A stretch of 64,000 nucleotides of DNA from Apodospora peruviana. Lineage: Eukaryota > Ascomycota > Sordariomycetes > Sordariales > Lasiosphaeriaceae. The notes below the pieces were generated by a model. That model was given only the letters and a program-made list of their open reading frames with translations, made no database searches and was not told the DNA's origin. This document shows positions 1 to 11,497 of the stretch, piece by piece. A program made the position numbers and the translations under genes. Position 1 is the stretch's first letter. Each line of letters starts with the position of its first letter. The stretch lies in assembly GCA_033439685.1 (NCBI GenBank), contig JAUEDM010000005.1:2294001-2358000 (forward strand). The letters are read 5' to 3'.

Positions 1-718
1 TCGGCCCAGCAGTCTGGTCTGCAGGCGGCCACCCGTTCGTGGGGAGCTAGGCCGGCCGGCCGAGTCTGTCAGTGATTAGTAGTGCATGCATTAGTTCAAG
101 TACGTCGAGGTCGACTTGTGAGGCCGCAGGTTGGGGGGCTGAAAAGAAGGCGATGGAGGAGAAAAAGCCCAGGCTCATAGCAGCGGGAGTAACAAAGAGT
201 AGGGACAGAACACACAACAGGGGATGTGTGCAAACAATCAGGGGCAGTTGGCAGTCAAAAGCAAAGATACACTTGCATCGTGGTAGTTTGAGTGGGAAAG
301 CTACCTATTCGGACATCGGGAAACATGTTTTCCCGCATCACCTCCACAACTCCACACCTCCATTTCTCGTCATATCAGGGCAAGGCAGATAGGCGTCTGC
401 GGGCCGTCAGAACTTACTATGAGGAAGCCAACCGGAGCTTTCGCGGATGTTTCAAGCTAAATAATTCGTACATAATCATACATGTGCTGTGTAACTTGCG
501 GGGTGGTATACACTCGGGCCGGTGTGGGCCTCGTGGACTCGGTCGTTATAGAGCACGACATTCGGTAGGATTACTTGTAAGGGTTAGGTGGTTTTGTCGG
601 GGGCCAGATGTAACCGTGAGGCACAAACCAGCAATCTCGGGGGCCATATTGCCTGCAAGTGTTCACCACTCTCTGCCTTCGACTTCATTACACCTAAACC
701 TGATATGTCCCGGACGCG

Positions 719-761
719 CCCCCCCCCCCCCCCCCCCCCCCCGCCCCCAAAAAAAAAAAAA
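719..761. repeat. C24-G-C5-A13 homopolymer tract
   Basis: A run of 24 C, one G, five C and then 13 A, followed by an A-rich tail with single T interruptions to about 773. It is the longest C run in the window. Such tracts vary in length between strains and are prone to sequencing error, so the exact count is uncertain. On the minus strand it is a G tract. Confidence 0.9.
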
Positions 762-941
762 TAAAAATAAAATAGAGTACGTACGTAACCGTTCGGGGGA
801 GTGCCGAGACCGACTCTAGCGTCCTCCGTACGATAGGATCGGGGTTGCTGTGGGACAACCAATCCTATCACATTCGGACTTCCTAAACAGGCGAACAGGG
901 GGGCCATACGAAGTTTCAATTGGGGGCGGCCGGCTGTAGTA

Positions 942-955
942 CCTAACCCTAACCC
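942..955. repeat. Telomere-like word CCTAACCCTAACCC
   Basis: Two and a third units of CCCTAA, the C-rich strand of the TTAGGG telomere repeat used by most filamentous fungi. It is one of four near-identical words in the window (others at 11298, 22698 and 41541). No gene was recognised next to this copy. Confidence 0.7.
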
Positions 956-2706
956 GTTTTTACTTACACCGGCACTGCACGGCATGCTCCAAATTCAGCC
1001 TTGATCGATCTCGGTGTTCGGCTCAATTACAACTGAGGGACCTCAGTAAATTATTTCCATGAAAATCAACTTGGTGAAGTTTATAGTCTTTGTTTTCCTC
1101 TAGACTTAGGAGATGAAGAGTATCATGTCAAAACGATGGAACTGTACCTACCAGGTACTCGGCTAATTTATGCTATTACAGGAAACGACACCCGTCCTAG
1201 GTAGGTACTCATCTCCGGTCAGCAATTCCACACTTCTTCAACATTGTGCAGAACGCCACCATAACGCAAAAGAATCCTTCAACTGCAGGATATGAAGATT
1301 ATGATCAAACCGACGACACCTCGACAACCCTATAGCATACCACACGTAATGACAATTATCTCCAACTTGTGTGAAAACCCAAAGACAATACAGTGTCCGG
1401 CACCGAGCCAGGTAGACCGAGTCCATCTTGGATGCACCTCATCTCAGACACGGAAATGCAAAGTAGCGTCTGTTTCACATCCGACACGTGGTAAAACTTG
1501 AAAATCCGCGAATAGAAAAGCCCTACAGACAAAAAATAGCCGCGCTGCTGCAAGCTAGAGGCACCGAAGGAGGTCAGAACCTTGGCTTTTTTTTTTTTAC
1601 AATTAAGCTACGGCTACTGCTGTGCTGCACTACTTTACATACGGTGTCTTCGTCTGATTCCACAGGCAATCTACCTGGATTTCGGCCCCCCAGCCAATCG
1701 GGCTGAGCATCTCTCCGGCCGATACACTATGAACCGAATATTCCACACCCTGCACTTCAAAAGCTCTTGGAGTGCATACCATTGAGTTGTTGGACGGATT
1801 GTTCTGGGGAAGAGGATATACCCTCCTTCTCGAATATCAACCAACCAGATCGGCCCCCAACTCCAGCCGGGCCGAGCAACTAAGGTACCTTATCTAGGTG
1901 AGCATTCAAATGTTGTCTACTTTGGTGCCGCCGCCCATGTTCGGCCGTGGAAAGTTCCACACTGGGCTTACTTCTCGTCCCCAACGTATTATTACTCTAT
2001 ACCATGGTACAGTATCTGACCCTTGAGGCCCGTCTCGTCTGGCTAGAGAATATACCACATTACATCCCCCAGACAAGTACAGCGGCATCGTCACTTCACC
2101 TGGTTCGCCGATCATTTGGTAGTGCTTTCCCCTCTCCTTTCCCACTATTACTTACCATCGTACCAGGCAATCAGAGATCACTTGATCCGTAAACCTACAT
2201 TAGCAAGCTTCGGTAGGACTGTATGCGGCTCAGCTCAGTTCAGAAAAAAATAGCCGCCGACATCAACATCGTTACCCAGTTCCATGGTCTAGCCTTGGCT
2301 GTGTCAACCAGAGTAGGGGGCTATCAAAACTACAGGCAGGATAAGGCATCCAATCACAACCTTTTCCACTCATTTGTACAACGCCCTGTAATTCTAGTTA
2401 ACAGCATGGCATGCCCGCCGGTCGGTTCTAAACTACTACTCCTATAGCCATCAGTAAGTAGTGATAATGAAATGACCCCAAGATCTCTGCTCTGATTCCC
2501 AAGATGCAGGAACAAAGACAAGCCGGCACATGCGTATTTTCAAGTCCCACGGCCTGGTCTAGACATCTTGACGAACATACCTTTGGGTTGAGATATAATC
2601 TGATATTCGATTTACAAAGCCACATGTCTTCTGCACCTCTTCTCATAATAAGTATTTAAATCTCCAATCTATAGGTCTAAATAGAAATAATTATCATATT
2701 ATGCTA

Positions 2707-2753
2707 ACGTGGTCCACAAGCATGCCGCGCACCCAAGCATGCCGCGCACTTTT
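2707..2753 (+). repeat. Left terminal inverted repeat (47 bp)
   Basis: It matches the reverse complement of 4210-4256 at every base. Inside it a 15-base word, AAGCATGCCGCGCAC, occurs twice (2718-2732 and 2735-2749) with a 17-base period. Doubled sites within the ends may be transposase binding sites; that role is inferred. Confidence 0.93.
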
Positions 2754-2804
2754 TACTACCATACAACATCTTATCTTTGACACAGCATTCCACCACCAAA
2801 AAAG

Positions 2805-4149
2805 ATGGCTGCACCGTCCCAAGAAGCCAGGATCATCCTTGCTATTGAGGCAATCCAGCGCGACAAAAACATAAGTCGTCGTAAAGCTGCAAACATCTAC
2901 CAAATACCTGAAACCACTCTACGCGATAGGATGAACGGTCGAACTCCACGACGCGACTATCGCCACAAAACCCATCGGTTAACAGCACTAGAAGAGGAGT
3001 CAGTTGTTCAATATATATTGAACCTAGATTCGCGAGGATTCGCGCCTCAGCTGGCTGGTGTTGTAGATATGGCCAACTTGCTCCTTGCACGCGACAACGG
3101 ACGCGTCGGCAAGCACTGGGCTGCAAACTTTGTCAAACGACAACCAGAGCTAAAGACGCGTTTTAATCGTGTATATGACTTCCAAAGAGCCCTCTGCGAA
3201 GATCCAGAGCTTATTGGCGCGTGGTTTAAGCTCGTGCACAATATGAGGGCTATGTATGGCATCCATGACTGCGACTTCAAAGTCTCGTACGAAGGGTGTG
3301 TATCGGATGATTGTACTTGATGGGCATGAGAGTCACCAGTCAGCCAAATTCGAAGCCTTTTGCAAAGAGAGCAACATTATTACTATCAGCCTACCTGCTC
3401 ATTCATCTTATCTAACCCAACCACTTGATGTTGGATGTTTCAGGGCCTTGAAAAAGGCGTACGGTCGGGAAATCGAGCACTATGTCAGAGCGCATATCAA
3501 CCACATCACCAAGGTCGAGTTCTTCCTCCCCTTCAAAGCCGCCCACTTTACCGCTATAACCGAAAGCAATATCAAGGGAGGTTTCAGAGGTGCAGGTCTA
3601 ATCCCTTTCGACCCTGAGGCTGTAATATCCAAGCTGGATGTCAAGTTACGGACGCCAACACCGACTGGTCCCCCCTCCACAGCCGCTGATCCTTGGGTCT
3701 CCCAGACACCACAGAACCCAACAGAGGCTGTCTCACAATCCGAATTCATCAAAAATCAGATTGCCCGTCAACAGGAAAGCTCGCCACCACCAATTCTTAC
3801 TGCTGTCGATCAGCTTGCGAAAGGGACGCAGGCATTGGCGCACTCGGTTACCCTCCTAGTCGCTGAGAACCGTACCCTCCGAAAGGCAAATGAGGCGCTT
3901 AGCAAACGTCCGAGGGCCAAAAAAACACGTGTGCGACGTGGAGGATCACTTACTGTAAGAGATAGAAATGATATATTAACCCAGAAAGAGGTGCAGGAAC
4001 AAGTAGAGGGTGAAACGCGTGAAAATGGTAGTTGGCGGACCAGAACACAGACGGCTCTACGGCGTTGTAGCAAGTGTGGAAAGCCTGGGCACAATGCGCG
4101 CACGTGTCAAGAAGATGTGGAAATGTCTGATGTATATAATTCCGAGTAG
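2805..4149 (+). pseudogene. Pogo-like transposase, centre deleted and frame broken
   Basis: The first open half (2805-3320) starts at ATG 2805 and carries a psq-type helix-turn-helix (about residues 8-50), then a CENP-B/Tc5-type DNA-binding region. The second half, open to the TAG at 4149, lies in another frame. It holds the block with LDGHESH, the block with TQPLDVGCF, a proline-rich stretch, a basic stretch and a CCHC zinc knuckle (C-x2-C-x4-H-x4-C) near the end. Pogo-type DDE enzymes have their first catalytic aspartate in a block that should follow residue 158 (about base 3278). That block and everything up to the second aspartate is absent. The breakpoint falls at about 3277-3285. The second and third catalytic aspartates remain. 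The protein cannot be active. Confidence 0.88.
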
Positions 4150-4209
4150 TTTCAGTATATTGTAGTTGTTGTAGTGGTGCAATTAATGTTTTTTATTGTG
4201 TGGTTGTGG

Positions 4210-4256
4210 AAAAGTGCGCGGCATGCTTGGGTGCGCGGCATGCTTGTGGACCACGT
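4210..4256 (-). repeat. Right terminal inverted repeat (47 bp)
   Basis: Perfect inverted copy of the left end, ending CCACGT and followed by the target-site TA. It carries the same doubled 15-base word in opposite orientation. Confidence 0.93.
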
Positions 4257-4258
4257 TA

Positions 4259-5049
4259 GATATAATTGCGTTTTATTGTTCGGACAGGGCCTGGAAAGTA
4301 ATAGTACTAAGGTTTTAAATACCGGCAGAGTTCAAGTTGTACACGTACGGTACCATAACTCCCCTTCCTTGGGTACCTCTAACAGGGACACCTTTACCCT
4401 AAACTAGATCTTCTCTTCTCAGCCTTATCCGGGTTTCCCCCAGAGAGCATCTCCCCTGAATGGTGCAACTAAGATATTCTGGGGGCCGGAACGCGGCTTA
4501 GGCTCTCTCGTGTGGACCGAAGGCAGTAATTTATTGATGATTGATAGAGGATGGCCAGTTCTGCTTTCCTTCTCCCTAATGAACTTCCGGCTTTCGGGAG
4601 TTCTTGATCGGCAAGAGGGGAAGACCACTTGGGTCCAAAAAAAAAAAGTGATTAGATGTTGGTACATGTATTTCCGTGTATATCTCTCTTTTCCAGTGCG
4701 CCATTATTGTTTTCTTTTCTTCCCGTCTCTCCCAAGGTTAAGCTGTGAGGTTGCGATCGACCGAGAGATCGCATTCTCTCTCTCGATACCACTGCTTTCT
4801 CCACTCGTTTTAAAATCGCCCCCAATCTAGACATCCCGTATGTATGCGTATGCAAAGGTTGTTCTACTTATCTGTGATCGACACAGCTAGAAAAGCAGCA
4901 AAAGTGTGGATTACCCGCATGCTGGATTGCTCGAAGCGTTGGTCGTCCTGGGAAGGCTGTGTCGAAGCCAAGACAGACCAATCATCAACTTGGCTCAGTT
5001 TGGCCCCCAACATGAATCTCAACCAAGTTGCACAGACCTGTTCGGCACC
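4259..5049. other. Intergenic stretch between transposon and ZIP gene
   Basis: No gene is supported. It contains the 3' flank of the ZIP gene. A short A9-10 run lies near 4637. Confidence 0.5.
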
Positions 5050-6649
5050 TTAGGCGAAGGCGCCAACAATCGACATGCCAAGAGCTGCAGAGGACAACGT
5101 CAGTTCTCATTCCCAGGCCTTATTCCTCTACTCATGGGGCCGGGATTCTCGACTTACCTCCAAGAAGGACGAAGCCGAAAGCAACCTTCTTGTCCTTCAT
5201 CGTCAGGGTCCGATTGGCCTCTTCGGACAAAAAGTCCTCGGCCAGCAAGTCGACCAACGCAGCGTACAAGAGAAGACCCGAGGAGCTAGTAGTCGTAATC
5301 AGTATACACTTCTTGGCACGGCATGGGGGAGAAAGTGAAACTCACATGGCATTAAAGATACCGACAATGATCAACCCGAAGGCGCTGTTGGGGTCGTAGG
5401 AGTTCCTCACCGCGAGTCCAATGGCCTGTCCGAGAGGGGCGGTGGTTCCGAACGCAACGACCAGGACCCACGGACGGATGCTGCCCTTAGGATACGGTAC
5501 CGCCGCAATACGGGAACCGAGACCGAGACCCTCAAACATCTGATGGAACAGAATAGCAACAAGCAGAATGACAAACCCTTCGATGGTGATGCTGACAGTC
5601 ATCCCGACAAACACCGAGTGGAACAAGATGCCGCCTTCGAGAAGGGTGATATTTAGCGACATCTTACGGAACACAAGAGGGTCGACCGCGAGGCCTGTCT
5701 CCGTATCGATATAAGGCGAATCAATAACGGACTGGGTGTGGACCACAGTCTCACCCTTGGCATGCACATCGACAACCGGTTGTGGGTTGCTGGCCTTTAT
5801 CATGTTCATCAGTTCCAGCCGTTGGCGGACGTATTGCTCGTAGAACACGATAAACCAGGGGGGCATCTCAGAACGAGGAGTTAGCTCATTGCCGTCAGAA
5901 AATGGATCGTCGTTTTTGTATCGCAGGTTTTCCTCGTACACCTTCTGTGCAACTCTTTTCTCGTAATCAATATCCTCTGACTCGAAGTCCAGGTTGTCTT
6001 TAGTGTACCTTGGAGGGCGCGGTGGGGCCATGGGCATGCTTGCAGCGACAGCCGCAGCACTTGGGGCATTATCGAAACCTGTAGGACCGCCGTGGGAGTG
6101 CGAGTGGCCTCCCATCTTGTTGTTGAGCCACATCTCGATCGTGAAAAGGATAAACATGGAGCACATCATGATCAAACCAGGCGTGGCGGGATAGTACGTC
6201 GTGAACAAATCGGGAAGACATGGGTCCGTCAAGCTACCAAAAGCCGTGGGAAGCAGCTATTGCACATGTCAGCTTTCTCTCCACGATCAATCTTATCGTC
6301 TTGATTTCCTTACATGTACAAAGGCCGTGGCAATCAGGACACCGGTACCAAAATGCTTGCACATGAAGAAGACCTTTGCCGGCACCTTGACCCATTTCAC
6401 CTTCTTTGCGACGACCGGGAATCCAGCGCCGAGGATGGAGAAGAACAAAACAAGGACTGCCCTAGGATGTTAGTAAACAATGCCCCGTGTTCAAGACGGG
6501 TTTTGCAACTTCTCATATCACTTACACAGTCCAGCGACATGAAGGCCAAGATCGTACTCGCCCACCTCCACACCGCCGCCACACTGCGGTTTTTCGTCCA
6601 ACCCTTCCAGCGGGTTCGCACCGGACGCCATGGAAGCGTTAGCAGCCAT
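5050..6649 (-). CDS. ZIP-family zinc (divalent metal) transporter
   Basis: Predicted membrane importer of Zn2+ or a related divalent metal. Exons on the minus strand: 6649-6528, 6461-6314, 6256-5346, 5285-5158, 5084-5050, giving 447 aa. The reading is anchored by family motifs: FVHLLPTAF at the end of TM2 (His90 is the last residue of exon 2), a His-rich HSHSHGG loop at 141-147, a long cytosolic loop, HSVFVG in TM4, HQMFEGLGLG in TM5, and a C-terminus ending GMSIVGAFA. The TM4/TM5 His-Glu set is the metal path of ZIP proteins. The first intron needs the less usual donor GTGTAAG to keep frame. An in-frame ATG at 6733 would add 28 residues; I prefer 6649, with 6631 also possible. It is divergent from the CDF gene at 9029, with 2.4 kb between them. 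Metal specificity is not proven by sequence. Confidence 0.92.
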
Positions 6650-9028
6650 CACGGCCAAAGAGACTCCAGGTCTCTTGCCCACAAAGGAAAGAAAACGCTT
6701 CTCAAAGAAAACGAAGCCCGCCCGCGGCTTCAAGAAAAGAAGGAAGAAAAAAAGGGAAGAACAACCGAAAGGAAGGCGGAGCCAGCAAAGGAAACAAGGG
6801 GCAAATCAAGAAATAAATACAAGAGAAGAGAAGAGAAGTAAGTCCTCCAGGGAACAAACACACACACACAAGAAAGAGCAACAAGACTCTCAAGTGTTAA
6901 GAGCCAAGAGGCCAAGAAAGCTTGGGGAGCAAGGAAAGCCGTCTTTCTTTAATATGCATAATGTGGTGTCTGACGATCGATCTCGAGTTTGGCAAGACCA
7001 GCCGCGAGTCGTGCGTGTGGCGAGCGTCAACCCCGTGATGCCAAGGAGTCTTCAGGGATGGAACTTGAAGGGAGACGACTTTCAAAGATCGCCAAATTCC
7101 CTGACTGTTGACATTGAAAACAGACAACGGTTGCCGGTCATGAACGGGCGCCCCTCGAACGGGATAACGCTTGGAGCCGCAAGTTCTGAGCGCCTGCTCT
7201 CACAGCAGCCGCGAGAACCTTCCTTTACTCCATGAGCTTCACTGCGCTGCACCGATCCAAAGCATGGCACCAAGTTTGATTTCTACCAGGAAGTCAATGA
7301 TTTGAACCTCAACTCGCCCGCATCTCGGCGGTAGCAGAGCGCGGTCTCCTCAGACCTCTCCTGGGCGCAATCAGGCTGACAATAGCCTTGCATCTTTGCC
7401 AGCTTCATGGAAAGCTTCAGCTGTTTCTTGGCAACAACTCCAAACAACCCTTGCCTTGCCTTTCCAGCCGTCTTGGGGACCGGAACCGAAATAGCAAGCA
7501 CGTCGTCCATGGTTCGACTCTGTTTCCCATAGACCAACGGAGTCGGTCCGCGCTGCCCAATAACGGGGTCTGGACCGTACCAAAACCTCCAAGAGGCACG
7601 CACAAACACAGCGCCTGAAATTGTTTTCCTTGTTGCTGCCTCGGCCTCCAGCAACAAGTCTCAAAATTCTCCGTGATCGTTGGCCAGGGTCCTTCTTCTG
7701 GAAAAATAATCCTCGCCGTGTCGACACAAAAAGGAATTTGTCAGTCATGAAACAGACCCACCTGCCTGTCGCAGCGGTGGAGAAGCTGCCAGTTTGGCAT
7801 CTCGGTATGCTTTGCCGACAAGGTTGGCCACTCGGGAAATTTTAGCCTTGACTGGCTGTTCCGGATGGGTGTGTTTGGCGGCTCTGCCCTGGTCCGGCAG
7901 TTGAGGCAAGAAATGGCGGGGGGCCGCGGGGCGGCGGGGAGGTAAGCTTTTGCAAGCCACCGGCAAGGATCCTCTCAGGTAAGAGGAAGTTGATCGCGGT
8001 TTTGTCACCAACATGGTATGACTTCCATTCGTTGCTCGGACTCGGCCGGACAAAGCAGTCGAGTGTTTGATGCGGAGCGGTCCCACCGATAGCTATCGTC
8101 GAGGGGAGGCTGGTATAGGGAAAAGGGTCGAAGGCGATAAAAGCAGCGGACTGGAGTAAAACGAGAGCCGGCTTGGCATGCAAGGGCTTGGCAACGCTCG
8201 CCTTTTAAAGTCAAGCTCACCACCCAGCCTCTTTTGCCAACGACAACGTACCTGTAACTGCTTGGCGCCTGTTCGGACGCTGATCCCGCGAGATGGTGCC
8301 GCAGACGATGTTCGCGGCTCTCCCACTTCCCGCCCCATCCAGACCGCCGAAACATATCGCTGTCAGCCAATAGGGATAGGACCGACTGTTTGAAGTCGCT
8401 TGGACCTCCCAAGCATGGTCACGAGCCATCCACTTCCATGCATAGAATATTCCCTGGCAAGCCTCAGAAAGCTCGGGGTCTGAAGGTTCGAGCCCACGGC
8501 CGCACGGAAATCGGCACGGCGCCAAGCCAGCTGTGATGCATCACATAAAGACCGTGATGCAGAAACAGTCAACTAGGAACCACCTCAACCAAATATCCGC
8601 CCTCTCTCACGGGTTTTGCACAGGTTAATTTGCATACCAAAGGAGCCAGGGAAAGGGTACGCTAGGAGACGGGCACGGCCTAAACCAACCGCACCATGCT
8701 GCTTTCCAATAGAAAAGGAGGCTGGGCGCCTTAATTCTGTGGTATCGGTGATGTGTGCAAGTCTAAGCGGTGACTGCAGATGTTATAGATTTGTTCGCCC
8801 CTTGATGCATCCACGGCGCGCCCAAAGGGCAAGCCGATGCGACGTGCATACAGTGACACTTGGGACCGAGGCCTCTCAGCCGAGCACGTAGGACATATTT
8901 CAGATCGTAGTATAATAGTATTGTCGCTCGCCGAATGGATCGCTCGACAATTCTTGCCCAGATCTCCATACGTCTCGCGGGTTGCTGTAAATACACGCAT
9001 AAACGTCAGTTCAGACCCACTGCCCCAG
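6650..9028. promoter_or_regulatory. Shared upstream region of the ZIP and CDF transporters
   Basis: The 2.4 kb between two divergent metal-transporter genes holds no frame I can support as protein, so both promoters must lie here. It is fairly GC-rich, with purine-rich runs just upstream of the ZIP start (6700-6900) and an AC microsatellite near 6857-6870. By eye I found no match to the yeast zinc-response element ACCTTNAAGGT. Fungal metal-response sites are too short and variable to call confidently without tools. Confidence 0.5.
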
Positions 9029-10802
9029 ATGGCCACTCACAGCTCGTCCGAAGGCCCTGTGCCAGGTACGTACTACATCCGGAAACAAGTCTGTTTCGGT
9101 TTCTTTCTTCTCTGGCGGGTCTCAGCCTGTTTGAACACAAGAGCTCCGGGTCGGCGGCGGCCCTCATGATCTAGCATCCATCACTGAACGGCTTGAACAT
9201 CCGGTTGACATCAGTGGATAGCCAGCACTGCTCAGGAATCCCAAGTCGCGCCGGACGCGACTAGCACCGGCCAGGATGTCCTCCCAAGCCGGCCAACTAT
9301 CACCAGCCAGGCAACGTCGACATCGTTCTCCAACCAGGCGGATCCGCTTGATTTTGGCAGACATCGTCGGGAGAATGTCACCAAGAAACAGATCAAGATC
9401 GATCACCCCCAAGGCAACAAGAAAAAGATCCACAAGTACTACACTCGGCAGAACAAGCTTATCGACCAATTTCTCGGTGCTGAAGATGAAGAAGCGAACC
9501 AAGTCGAAGATGATATTCGGTATAAGCCAAAGATCAAATTCGCCGTCACGGCATCCTTTTGCGTCAACTTCTGTTTGTTCATCATCCAGATGTACGCTGC
9601 GATTTCCACGGGATCGCTGTCGGTTGGTTATCCTGGTTCGGATCGACTTACCAAGTAAGAGACTGATGAAGGAGTATCTTTAGCTTTTTGCAACTGCTGC
9701 CGATGCGTTCGTAAGTGAGCCCTGATCTCTGGTTTGCCAAGTCAGGATTGACGGTGTGAATAGATGGATCTCGTATCATCCTTTGTGATGCTTGTCACAT
9801 CCAAGATGGCTGCCCGAGCCAGCGTGTACAAGTACCCTGTTGTTAGTATTCGCGCATAACCCCATATTCCAAGAAGAAGATTCATGTTAACCCATGGTAG
9901 GGACGAACAAGAATCGAGACGATAGGAATCATCCTATTTTGTGCTTTGATGACGACGGTTGCCATTCAGCTCCTTGTAAGTCGTCCGTGGCTTCTGACAA
10001 CGAACCGTATAATTCTCACACAGATCCAAGATCGAGTCAGCACGGAGCATCGCGGGAGGGCCGCAAGAATCGCATCAGCTTCAGATCATACCATTGACAT
10101 TTGTGGGCATCGCCAGTAAGCACCTATGACCTTTCCGGGTGAATCGAACACAGCTCACATTTGGTAGTATTCGCAAAGTCCACACTGATGGTGTACTGCT
10201 ACCATTATCGTCGGTTCCCATCGGTCCATATCTTCTTCGTTGACCATCGCAACGACATTGTTGTCAACGCCTTCGGCTTGATCATGTCGATTGTGGGAGA
10301 TCGATTCGTCTGGTATCTCGACCCGATAGGTGCCATCCTCATCGCGCTCCTCATCTTGTTTTCGTGGGTCACCAATGCGTTCGAGCAAGTGTGGCTTCTG
10401 GTGGGCAAGTCGGCGCCTCAGGAGTACATCTCCAAGCTCATTTACATGACCATGACGCACGACGACAGAATAGCGAAAGTTGACACTTGTCGGGCGTACC
10501 ATGCGGGTCAACACTATTATGTTGAGATCGACATCGTTATGGATGAGGACCTGCCCCTCAAGATCACCCACGATGTCGGACAGACACTGCAGAGAAAACT
10601 CGAAGGTCTGTCTTCTGTGGAAAGGGCATTTGTGCATGTCGACTATGACCACGCTCACGACCCTCATGAGGAGCACAAACCTCTGTATGAGAAGGGGAAA
10701 CCCAAAAGAACTCTCAAGCAGATTCTGCTATTCAGGAAGCCAGCCATGAGACAAGAGATTGCGACTGTTGAAGAAACAACACCGGGAGTTCCGAGGCAGT
10801 AA
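9029..10802 (+). CDS. Manganese-type cation diffusion facilitator (CDF) transporter
   Basis: Predicted proton-coupled exporter that moves Mn2+ (possibly Fe2+) out of the cytosol. Exons: 9029-9065, 9222-9622, 9684-9710, 9764-9841, 9901-9975, 10031-10115, 10168-10802, giving 445 aa. Evidence is the N-terminal YYTRQNKLID block typical of this group, a TM2 with DAFMD (Asp153/Asp157) and a TM5 with DHRND (Asp260/Asp264). DxxxD in both helices marks the Mn-CDF clade, whereas zinc-type members have HxxxD in TM2. The C-terminal cytosolic domain (about 300-445) has the usual CDF fold pattern with VEIDIVMDEDLPL. Exon 3 is only 27 nt and the TM2 motif is assembled across a junction. The intron before 10031 ends in AAG, chosen because it restores LLIESARSIAGG. 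Exon 1 and the 9222 acceptor are the least certain parts. Confidence 0.9.
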
Positions 10803-11297
10803 GAATACCGAAAACAAACAGGAGTATGAAAATGCATGGTTGGTAATGAGGTGACGCGACGTTTGCATTTCTTTCCAACACGAGCCGAGCTGACGGGGAA
10901 TTTGACACGACCCATGGACGGATGGGCTTCTACTTACCTATGGTCATGGGCGCCAGAAGAAGGGAAACAAGTGTGGTGTAACTGTAAAATATATCAAAAG
11001 GCAGATGAATTTGCTTGGATCAATACATTGAGTTTGGCGAAGGATCTCATCACCAAGTTCGAGGCGGTTTTGGTTGGCGACGAAGAACGAGGAGCAGAAG
11101 CTGATGAATTTTCCAAGAACATTTTCCTCAGAAACAGCAAGAGGTCGAGACAGTTTGCGCCTCTCCGGGGCTGCCTCTGAGTGGATGAACGGCGTTCTTT
11201 GCTCCTTCCTTCGTGGTTGTAAGACTTGAAGCTCGACCTGTTGAATGCAACTGCCAATGTGTCAATCGGTGTCAGACGGTGTGGCCGACCTGATGAC

Positions 11298-11309
11298 AAC
11301 CCTAACCCT
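11298..11309 (+). promoter_or_regulatory. Telomere-like AACCCTAACCCT upstream of COX15
   Basis: It lies 189 bases before the COX15 start, with a CCAAT box 25 bases downstream (11334-11338). Such words are bound by Myb-type telobox proteins (Tbf1/Teb1 class) in fungal promoters. Function here is inferred from position and from recurrence of the word in the window. Confidence 0.5.
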
Positions 11310-11497
11310 TTTACCGGGGCACCACTGACGCGACCAATGAGGCAGGGGTAATTCCGGTGCGTTGCAACTTGCAAGTGGGCTGATTTTCGGTGGAACCTGA
11401 AGAGCTCCAAGTCCCGGCGTCCCGTTTCAACTCAACGAACCATCTCGAGAAGCAACCTTCAAGTTGGGTGTGCCATTGTCTGCGCCGACACATCACA

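Larger units (their letters stand above)
1..2704. other. Gene-free stretch left of the transposon
   Basis: No reading frame here looks like a protein: the open frames are short, overlap on both strands and show no domain. What it does hold is a C24-G-C5-A13 tract (719-761), a telomere-like word (942-955), and inverted or palindromic GGTACC-type motifs at 1144-1158, 1196-1208 and 1882-1891. The last 80 bases before the transposon are clearly AT-richer than the rest. Confidence 0.6.
2705..4258 (+). mobile_element. Pogo/Fot-type (Tc1-mariner superfamily) DNA transposon, internally deleted
   Basis: The element proper is 2707-4256 (1550 bp). Its ends are perfect 47-bp inverted repeats starting ACGTGGTCC, flanked by TA on both sides (2705-2706 and 4257-4258), the target duplication expected of Tc1-mariner elements. 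It encloses a plus-strand transposase with an N-terminal DNA-binding region, the second half of a DDE domain and a C-terminal zinc knuckle. The middle of the transposase is missing and the two halves are in different frames, so the copy is non-autonomous. The identical ends and long open halves suggest it moved recently and escaped repeat-induced point mutation. Confidence 0.92.
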
